A stretch of 9,579 nt of DNA. It comes from Chloroflexota bacterium. GTDB taxonomy: Bacteria; Chloroflexota; Anaerolineae; Anaerolineales; UBA11657. The notes below the pieces were generated by a model. It did no database searches, was not told where the DNA came from, and saw only the letters and a program-made list of their open reading frames with translations. Positions 1-5,260 of this stretch are shown here, piece after piece (position 1 is the first letter of the stretch; every line of letters begins with the position of its first letter). Both the position numbers and the translations under genes were made by a program. The DNA is taken from assembly GCA_003670425.1 (NCBI GenBank), contig QWRL01000059.1:2512-12090 (forward strand). The letters run 5' to 3'.

Positions 1-1
1 C

Positions 2-103
2 AGGCATTCTTTTTCTCGCTCTCCCGGTAAAGTGGGCCTTGCTGCTGTGCGGGGGCGGTTCAGCCGGATACCAGCTGCGCCCGCCGCCGTTTGCCGTAAA
101 TAG
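2..103 (+). CDS. Possible 3' end of an upstream gene (partial, unidentified)
   Basis: Reading frame 2 is open from the left edge to a TAG at 101-103 and would give about 33 C-terminal residues, basic and Ala/Pro/Arg-rich. The only support is position: the stop lies three bases before a strong terminator hairpin. No family is recognisable. Frame 3 is also open here, with a hydrophobic start (ILFLALPVKWALLLC), but it reads straight through the terminator and is therefore less likely. The frame assignment is a guess. Confidence 0.25.
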   Translation, partial: RHSFSRSPGKVGLAAVRGRFSRIPAAPAAVCRK

Positions 104-106
104 AAT

Positions 107-139
107 GCGCCCCGGCTGTGCAGCCGGGGCGCTTTATAT
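107..139 (+). terminator. Strong rho-independent terminator
   Basis: A perfect GC-rich inverted repeat (arms 107-117 and 122-132, loop GTGC) is followed by TTTATATT. An 11-bp stem plus a T-rich tail is the classical intrinsic terminator form. It most likely ends whatever gene enters from the left and isolates the following region from read-through. Confidence 0.75.
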
Positions 140-654
140 TAGGAGGGGCGAACACTTGAGCATTAGGGGATGCTCAGGCTGTCAGGGCAAAGCGGAAGTA
201 GCCTACCGTGTCGGCCCCCACACAAGGAGGAGGTATGAACCTCGACTGTGATGATACGGTGCGCTGTGCGCAAGGGCTATAAACCGTGCGTGAAGCCGGG
301 CCAAACTTGGCGTAAACGCAATTTGCGGGCGGCAGCCGATGGCTGGCAAGCTGCCCTTAAGCATTTGGGCTTTTGCGTACTGCCTGCAAGCCGATCGGTC
401 CACATCGCATAGTTTTCGGCCACGCATTGGCGCTTTTAGCGGCAATAATTGAACCCTGCAAACCCAAATTCACCTTGTTTAGAGCGCGCTTGGCAGGCAG
501 CGGTAAAAATTGGGCATGTTTCCACACGGTTTATGCTGACCATTGCGTGCGTGCCGATACCCCCTGAGCGATGAAAAGAATGCTGCGATTGGCGCCGGCT
601 GCGTATTTAATGGCTTTCCGGCAAATTAACTCCGGCGGCCGCACTGCGTGGCGC
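140..654. other. Gene-free stretch with clustered short inverted repeats
   Basis: No protein frame here looks real: codon pattern and composition of the open frames on both strands are unconvincing and none resembles a known family. The left part holds many short dyads. These are a 9-bp hairpin at 155-178 (arms around TGAGCAT/ATGCTCA, one G-T pair), GCGC-TGT-GCGC at 261-271 nested between ACGGT (256-260) and ACCGT (283-287), CCAA/TTGG at 301-310, GCGT/ACGC at 310-319, CGCAA-T-TTGCG at 317-327, CAGCC-GAT-GGCTG at 333-345 and the competing GGCAGC/GCTGCC at 331-336/350-355. GGGC followed by TTTT at 367-374 could end a short transcript. This could be a long leader, a structured small RNA or decayed sequence. 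I recognise no tRNA, rRNA, RNase P, tmRNA or known riboswitch. The part from about 380 to 650 shows nothing beyond a short CGCT-TTT-AGCG dyad at 431-441 and no convincing -35/-10 pair for the following gene. Confidence 0.4.
235..282 (+). CDS. Possible 15-residue leader peptide
   Basis: An ATG at 235 opens a 15-codon frame (MNLDCDDTVRCAQGL) ended by TAA at 280-282. Its only merit is the sequence AAGGAGGAGGT at 224-234, the strongest Shine-Dalgarno-like run in the window. The spacing is 4 nt from AAGGAGG, or none from the AGGAGGT register, which is short for efficient initiation. The hairpin GCGC-TGT-GCGC lies inside the mini-ORF, as in some leader peptides, but no downstream gene follows for almost 400 bases. 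It may equally be chance. Confidence 0.2.
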   Translation: MNLDCDDTVRCAQGL

Positions 655-659
655 GGAGG
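655..659 (+). promoter_or_regulatory. Ribosome binding site deciding the pentapeptide-protein start
   Basis: GGAGG lies 6 nt before the ATG at 666. It falls inside the reading frame opened by the upstream GTG at 648, so the GTG cannot use it and the ATG is the better start. Confidence 0.7.
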
Positions 660-665
660 CCGCCC

Positions 666-3600
666 ATGAGGCTGGGGCGCTACCGCATTGTGCCGGGCAG
701 CGATTTGAACCGCGCAAACTTGGAAGGTGCGGAGCTGCGCAGTACGGACCTTCGCGCAGCGCAGATGCGCGGTGCCAACTTGCGCGCCGCCAAGCTGAGC
801 GGCGCAAACTTGGCTGCCTGCAACTTGCTGGGTGCCAAGCTGAGCGGTGCTGACCTCACCGGCGCAGACTTGAGCGGCTGCCAGCTGATGGACTCTGATA
901 TGCGCGGGGCGCGCCTCGAGTGGGCGGACCTGACGGGCGCCAACCTGCGCGGTGCCAGCTTGACATTGGCCACGCTTGCGATTGCCACGCTGCGCGATGC
1001 GGATATGTTTGAAGCCGATTTGTCTGAGCTCAACCTGCATGGCGCAGACCTTACCAACGCCAACCTGGAGGGTGCCAACCTGAGCCGCGCCAATCTGGGC
1101 GGCGCTAACTTGACTCGCACCAACCTGCGTGGCGCCAACCTGGAGGAAGCCGACCTGACCGGCGCCAGACTGAACCTGGCAATGCTCAAGCATGCGAACC
1201 TGGCCGGTGCCAACTTAAGCCATGCCAGTTTGCGCATGGCGGAACTGGAATTTGCGCGCCTGCATGGCGCCCAACTGAATTTGGAAACGGTGCTGGACAC
1301 AAAATGGAGGCTGGCCTGGCGCCTGGTAACCGATGGCGCTGAAGGCCTGAACTTGACCGGCGTAGACCTGACCAATGCCGAACTGAGCGGTGCGATGCTG
1401 CATGATGCAACGCTGTGCGATGCGGACTTCACAAACAGCATCTTGTGCAATGCTGACATGCGCGGCACTGACTTTCGTGGTGCTTGCCTGCACGGCACCG
1501 ACCTGACTGGTGCGCGCCTTAACCTCTCTGCGCTTTCCGGAGCGCGCATTAATTCGGAAACCAAACTGGATGGCAAGTGGCGCACGGTTTGGAAGTTGAG
1601 CACTGAGGGGCTGGGCGGCACGCCCACGCGCGGCATAGATTTGAGCCAGGCCAGCTTGCGCGGTGTGGACCTGGCGGCTGCAGACTTCATTGCCACAGAC
1701 TTGCGCGAGGCTGACCTGAGCACGGCAAACTTGCGCGGCGCTGCTCTTATGAAAGCAAACCTGGAGGGCGCAAACCTGGAGGATGCTGTGCTGGAGGGTG
1801 CATTGCTGCACTGGGCCAAGCTGGACCGGCACACCCGCATCCACCCGAAATGGCGCAAAGTTTGGCAGCTGGCCTCCTTTGGCGGCAGCGAAGCCACCCT
1901 GCCCGACATCGACCTAAGCAATGCCTATCTTTTTGTTTGCAATCTGCGCAAGGCGCAACTGCAGCGCGCAAACTTGTCCGGCTCCAACCTCAAGGGCGCC
2001 GATCTCTCGCGGGCCATGCTGGAAGAGGCGAACCTCACAGGTGTGCAGGCGGCGAACGCCAACTTCTCGGGGGCAAGTTTGGGCTTTGCAAATTTAGCTG
2101 ACGGGGATTTTAGTGCGGCAAATTTTTCGGGCGCAATCATGGTCAGGGCTACGCTGAAGAATGTCAACTTCTCGGGCGCCAACCTGTCCGGCGCGCTGCT
2201 GAACCAGGCCAACCTGAGCGGCGCTGATTTTTCTGGTGCCAACCTTAGCGGCGCCGTGTTCTCCGGTGCCGACCTCACAGATACAAGCTTGATGCAAGCC
2301 AACGTGTCCAACGCTGTGTTTGGCGGTGCCAACCTCATTCGCTGCTCGATGACGGAAGCAAAGTCCAATAAATCCACGCAGCTGGACCGGCGCTGGCGGG
2401 TGGGTGTCGAGCTGGCAATGCACGGGCCGGGCGAACGGGATATGCGCGGCAGCAAATTACTGCTGGCCGGGCTGCGCAACATAAATCTTTCCGGCGTGCG
2501 TCTTTCCAAGTCTGACCTGCACGAGGCTGATCTTTCCGGCGCCAATTTGGAGGGTGCGCAGGCGGATGGATGTGGCATAAATAAGGCGCGCCTGCGCGGT
2601 GCAAATCTGCGCAACGCCAATCTTGAAGGCACACTGCTGAAAGCCACAGATCTTACCGGCGCCAATCTGAGCGGCGCCAATCTTGCGGGCGCGTTCCTGA
2701 CCGACGCCAATCTCTCTGGTGCGGATCTGCACGGTGCAGATTTGCAACGCGCCAACCTGCGCCGCGCCAACTTGAATGGCGCAAACTTGCTGGGCGCCAA
2801 CCTGCATGGCACCGAGATCTTTGGTGCCCATATGTCCGCCACCACACAAATCGAGCCGAAGTGGGCGGCGATCTGGAGTGTGCAGCAGGGACGCGGAGCC
2901 ACCGCTGATCTGAAGGGCAAAGACTTTAGCGGAACCAATCTGTCACGGCTTGAAATGCAGCGCTTGGATTTCTCCGGCACCAATTTTGCAAATGCCAAAA
3001 TGACCGCATGCAACCTGTCCCACGCTGTGCTGGCCGGCGCCCAGCTGCAGGGTGCGCAGCTTGCAGGTGCGGATTTGCGGGATGCCGACCTGACTGGCGC
3101 GGACATGATGGGTGCCATGCTTGTAAAGGTGCAGCTGGACCGCTGCCGGCTGGAAGGCGCAGACTTAAGCGACACCGCGCTCGCCGGTGCCAACCTTACC
3201 AAGGCAGACTTGAGTGGTGCGCAGCTGCTGCGCGCCGACCTAAGCGGCGCAAATTTTACTGGAGCGCAGTTGGCGCGCGCAAATCTGCAGGGCGCAATAT
3301 TGGATGGCGCCACGCAGCTTGACCCCAAGTGGCGCCTGGTGTGGGAGCTGGCCACAAAGGGCGGAGCATGGCGCAACCTTGAGGGCAAAGACCTCAGCCT
3401 GGCCGGCCTGCGGCGCGCAAACCTTACCGGCGCAAAACTGGCGCTGGCAAACTTAAAGCAAGCAGACTTGTCTGAGGCGCAGGCAGTGAAGGCGGACTTC
3501 TCCGGTGCCAACCTGAATGGCGCAAATCTTCAAGGCGCCACCTTGACGGCAGCCAAATTTTCCAAGGCAGATCTGCAGGGCGCAAACTTGGAGAATGCGG

Positions 3601-3719
3601 ATTTGAGCGGCGCAGACCTGCGCGATGCCAACCTGTTTGGTGCCCGCATGGAAAACACAGTGCTGCTGGAGACCAAGCTAAGCGGCGCAATAATGCCCGA
3701 CGGCAGCCGCGAAGACTAA
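666..3719 (+). CDS. Giant pentapeptide-repeat protein with six Trp-rich linkers
   Basis: The 1017-residue product is built almost wholly from tandem A(D/N)LxG-type pentapeptides (for example ANLSGANLEGADLTG), the signature of the pentapeptide-repeat family (PF00805). Members fold as right-handed quadrilateral beta-helices. Allowing for the linkers, about 150-170 five-residue turns fit, far more than typical members. Six linkers of about 28 residues interrupt the coils near residues 205, 296, 386, 568, 724 and 880. They share the pattern T-x-LDxKWRxxWxL followed by Gly and a new repeat block. There is no signal peptide or membrane helix, so a cytoplasmic location is expected. The ATG at 666 is preferred over the GTG at 648 because GGAGG sits 6 nt upstream of it. 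The gene stands alone, with a long non-coding region before it and a convergent small gene after it. The family includes DNA mimics, scaffolds and effectors. Nothing here identifies a substrate, so function is unknown. Confidence 0.93.
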   Translation: MRLGRYRIVPGSDLNRANLEGAELRSTDLRAAQMRGANLRAAKLSGANLAACNLLGAKLSGADLTGADLSGCQLMDSDMRGARLEWADLTGANLRGASLTLATLAIATLRDADMFEADLSELNLHGADLTNANLEGANLSRANLGGANLTRTNLRGANLEEADLTGARLNLAMLKHANLAGANLSHASLRMAELEFARLHGAQLNLETVLDTKWRLAWRLVTDGAEGLNLTGVDLTNAELSGAMLHDATLCDADFTNSILCNADMRGTDFRGACLHGTDLTGARLNLSALSGARINSETKLDGKWRTVWKLSTEGLGGTPTRGIDLSQASLRGVDLAAADFIATDLREADLSTANLRGAALMKANLEGANLEDAVLEGALLHWAKLDRHTRIHPKWRKVWQLASFGGSEATLPDIDLSNAYLFVCNLRKAQLQRANLSGSNLKGADLSRAMLEEANLTGVQAANANFSGASLGFANLADGDFSAANFSGAIMVRATLKNVNFSGANLSGALLNQANLSGADFSGANLSGAVFSGADLTDTSLMQANVSNAVFGGANLIRCSMTEAKSNKSTQLDRRWRVGVELAMHGPGERDMRGSKLLLAGLRNINLSGVRLSKSDLHEADLSGANLEGAQADGCGINKARLRGANLRNANLEGTLLKATDLTGANLSGANLAGAFLTDANLSGADLHGADLQRANLRRANLNGANLLGANLHGTEIFGAHMSATTQIEPKWAAIWSVQQGRGATADLKGKDFSGTNLSRLEMQRLDFSGTNFANAKMTACNLSHAVLAGAQLQGAQLAGADLRDADLTGADMMGAMLVKVQLDRCRLEGADLSDTALAGANLTKADLSGAQLLRADLSGANFTGAQLARANLQGAILDGATQLDPKWRLVWELATKGGAWRNLEGKDLSLAGLRRANLTGAKLALANLKQADLSEAQAVKADFSGANLNGANLQGATLTAAKFSKADLQGANLENADLSGADLRDANLFGARMENTVLLETKLSGAIMPDGSRED
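1278..3386 (+). repeat. Six dispersed Trp-rich linker repeats within the pentapeptide gene
   Basis: Copies begin near 1278, 1551, 1821, 2367, 2835 and 3303, each about 84 bases. All encode a variant of T-x-LDxKWRxxWxL plus a Gly-containing turn. The third is diverged at its start (RIHPKWRKVW), the fourth loses the second Trp (RRWRVGVEL), and the fifth has lost the Arg of KWR (EPKWAAIW). Start-to-start distances are 273, 270, 546, 468 and 468 bases. All are whole codons, so they are structural modules of one protein, not insertions. The same kind of linker is, to my recollection, present in other bacterial pentapeptide proteins. Confidence 0.85.
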
Positions 3720-3777
3720 TTGCTGCGCGGCGGTGCGCTGCCGGCCCCACTAGCTTGCCGCCCAATGCGGGCAGCCC

Positions 3778-3957
3778 CTATCCGCTGGTGAGGAAGCCCC
3801 ACAGCCAGCAGGCGCCAATTTGAGCCACGACAAAAAATACCGTCAGCAGAATTGAGCGTTGGTCGAGCTTGCGGCCGTCCATCCAGTGTGGGGGCTTGCG
3901 CGGGGAACGCACGGGCAGGTTGGGTGGCGGCGGTCCGCCCGGGGGCTCTTGGTCCAT
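3778..3957 (-). CDS. Small Pro-rich single-pass membrane protein
   Basis: The 59-residue frame starts at ATG 3957 and ends at TAG 3778-3780 on the minus strand. Residues 1-23 are rich in Pro and Gly (PPGGPPPPNLP), 24-34 are charged, and about 35-56 form one hydrophobic helix (ILLTVFFVVAQIGACWLWGFL) almost at the C-terminus, giving a tail-anchored look. This contrast between a polar Pro-rich segment and a clean membrane helix is what a real gene shows and what a shadow frame rarely does. A longer start at 4011 (77 residues) would lie upstream of the best promoter and is less likely. No good Shine-Dalgarno is seen. The gene is convergent with the pentapeptide gene and divergent from the kinase operon, sharing a 145-base intergenic region with it. 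I recognise no family; function is unknown. Confidence 0.6.
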   Translation of the reverse strand: MDQEPPGGPPPPNLPVRSPRKPPHWMDGRKLDQRSILLTVFFVVAQIGACWLWGFLTSG

Positions 3958-4001
3958 GCTCAAGTGAGTTTCCCGCCCGCAGCCGGCAGGATTGCGCACT
4001 G

Positions 4002-4010
4002 AATATAGCA
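4002..4010 (-). promoter_or_regulatory. Extended -10 promoter for the small membrane protein
   Basis: Read on the minus strand this is TGCTATATT: a TG one base before a near-consensus -10 hexamer (TATATT). No good -35 is present, as is usual for extended -10 promoters. Transcription would start near 3995, leaving a leader of roughly 38 bases before the ATG at 3957. Confidence 0.4.
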
Positions 4011-4031
4011 TTTCTGCGCAGCTTCTGCGTC

Positions 4032-4051
4032 ACTTTCCATTCACGGAAAGT
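4032..4051. promoter_or_regulatory. Candidate operator palindrome ahead of the kinase operon
   Basis: ACTTTCC-ATTCAC-GGAAAGT is a perfect 7-bp inverted repeat with a 6-base spacer. Its right arm touches the first base of the proposed -35 element at 4051, and it also lies upstream of the divergent small gene. Position and symmetry fit a dimeric regulator such as the response regulator encoded downstream. It could instead be a weak hairpin or chance. Confidence 0.35.
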
Positions 4052-4080
4052 TTACGCGCGCTGTGCGTGCTGGGCATAAT
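4051..4080 (+). promoter_or_regulatory. Sigma-70-type promoter of the three-gene signalling operon
   Basis: TTTACG (4051-4056) and CATAAT (4075-4080, five of six consensus bases) are separated by 18 bases. The start point would fall near 4087, about 16 bases before the GTG at 4103 and just before the GGAG at 4089-4092. Confidence 0.5.
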
Positions 4081-4102
4081 ATTAGCGCGGAGTAAATGTC
4101 TG

Positions 4103-5251
4103 GTGAACGCCGCTGAAGATCCGCAAATTATTACTGCGCTGCAGGATCTGGCCGGCTGCAACGGCGCGGGTGATTTGGTGCGCATGCTGGCCACGCTTCC
4201 GGGCTGCCGGGCGGCTGCCATTTTTGGCGCAGCGCCGGACGCCAGCGCAGTGCAGCTGGCGGCGCATCCCGCACAATGTTTTGACCAGGCCGATGGTGAC
4301 GTGCGTACGCAGCTGCAAAACGCGCTGCACAGCGGGCAGGGTGCCCGGGCAGCGCTTGCCCAGGGCATACCGGCGGCCGGGCAATTGTTGCTGCCGCTGA
4401 GCATGCCCGAGCCCGGCGTCCTGTGGCTGGTGCTGGCAGCGGATTGCGGGCTGGCAGCAGCGCACATGCTGCCGCTGCTGCGCACGGTTGTGGAGCACGC
4501 CCTAAACGGCGCGCAGTTGGCAGCGGCGCAGGCACAGCTGGCGTTGGCGCAGCGCGAGCGCGATGCCGCTGTTGCGGAACTTGAAACATTTTTATATTCG
4601 GTGAGCCATGACCTGCGCAATCCTGTGAATGTAGTGCGCGGCCTCTCCAACCTGGCGCACTCGCACTACTCCGGTACGCTGGACGAACGCGGCCAGGATT
4701 ACCTGAAGCGCATTGCCGGCACCGCCGGCTCCATCAGCACCATGCTGGAAGGCCTGCTGCAGCTTTCGCGCCTGGGGCGCGAGCCGCTGCAGAATGTGCG
4801 CACGGACAGCGGGCGCGTGGTGAAGCTGGTGCTGGCGCAAAACCGTTACTTGCTGGACCCGGCCGGCGTGGCCGTGCAAACGCCGGAAGCTTGGCCGCTG
4901 GTGAACTTTCCGGAACAGCGCCTGCTGCAGGTGCTGGGCAACCTGGTTTCCAACGCGGTCAAGTACATGGGCGCACGTGTGCGCCCGCAGATCGACATCG
5001 GCTGGCGCGAGGAAGCTGCAGCCTACGCCATCTGGGTGCGTGACAACGGCGTGGGCCTTACCTCCGAGCAGCTGACGCACATGTTTGAGCCGTTCTATCG
5101 GGCGCATGCGGTCACTGCGCCGGGCATCGGGCTGGGCCTCAGCATTGTAAAGCGCATAGTGGACCTGCGCGGCGGGGCAGTGCGCGTTAGCAGCGAGCCC
5201 GGCAAAGGCAGCGAGTTTTTGTTTACGGTGCCGCTGCAGGCAGCCAATTGA
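4103..5251 (+). CDS. Soluble sensor histidine kinase (GAF-like sensor, HisKA, HATPase)
   Basis: This is a 382-residue autokinase. Residues about 1-130 form an Ala/Leu-rich alpha/beta sensor region that resembles a reduced GAF domain but is not firmly assignable. Residues 135-160 form a coiled coil (AAAQAQLALAQRERDAA). The HisKA H-box SVSHDLRNP carries the phospho-accepting His169. The LDERGQDYLKRI and LLQLSRLGR segments are typical of phytochrome-like kinases. The ATP-binding domain shows the N-box (Asn280/Asn284), G1 DNGVG (314-318), the F-box FEPFYR and G2 GIGLGLS. There is no membrane segment, so it is a cytoplasmic sensor. I chose GTG 4103, which has GGAG 10 nt upstream and lies below the promoter. 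The open frame extends to a TTG at 3992, but that stretch covers the promoter. The gene is first in the operon, 9 nt before the next. Confidence 0.9.
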   Translation: MNAAEDPQIITALQDLAGCNGAGDLVRMLATLPGCRAAAIFGAAPDASAVQLAAHPAQCFDQADGDVRTQLQNALHSGQGARAALAQGIPAAGQLLLPLSMPEPGVLWLVLAADCGLAAAHMLPLLRTVVEHALNGAQLAAAQAQLALAQRERDAAVAELETFLYSVSHDLRNPVNVVRGLSNLAHSHYSGTLDERGQDYLKRIAGTAGSISTMLEGLLQLSRLGREPLQNVRTDSGRVVKLVLAQNRYLLDPAGVAVQTPEAWPLVNFPEQRLLQVLGNLVSNAVKYMGARVRPQIDIGWREEAAAYAIWVRDNGVGLTSEQLTHMFEPFYRAHAVTAPGIGLGLSIVKRIVDLRGGAVRVSSEPGKGSEFLFTVPLQAAN

Positions 5252-5260
5252 GGCCGTTGC

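Noticed and set aside
176..204. Resemblance to the SRP RNA apical hairpin (CAGG followed by GGAAG and AGCC)
   Set aside because: The order and spacing differ from the nearly invariant bacterial motif, and the flanking stem of an SRP RNA is missing.
648..665. GTG at 648 as the start of the pentapeptide protein
   Set aside because: The GGAGG at 655-659 lies inside this extension and is ideally spaced for the ATG at 666; the extra residues are not repeat-like.
680..3511. Long minus-strand open frames (413 and 528 codons) lying antisense to the pentapeptide gene in one frame
   Set aside because: They are a by-product of the repeated GCN-AAY-YTG-style codons, which contain no stop in that reverse frame. 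The translations are low-complexity Ser/Ala/Pro/Arg repeats with no family resemblance.
3756..3773. Bidirectional terminator between the convergent pentapeptide and small-protein genes
   Set aside because: Only a bulged stem of about six base pairs forms and no T-run follows on either strand; too weak to call.
3992..4102. TTG at 3992 as the start of the first kinase, giving a hydrophobic N-terminus
   Set aside because: The extension covers the palindrome and promoter region and has no Shine-Dalgarno; GTG 4103 is downstream of the promoter with GGAG in front.
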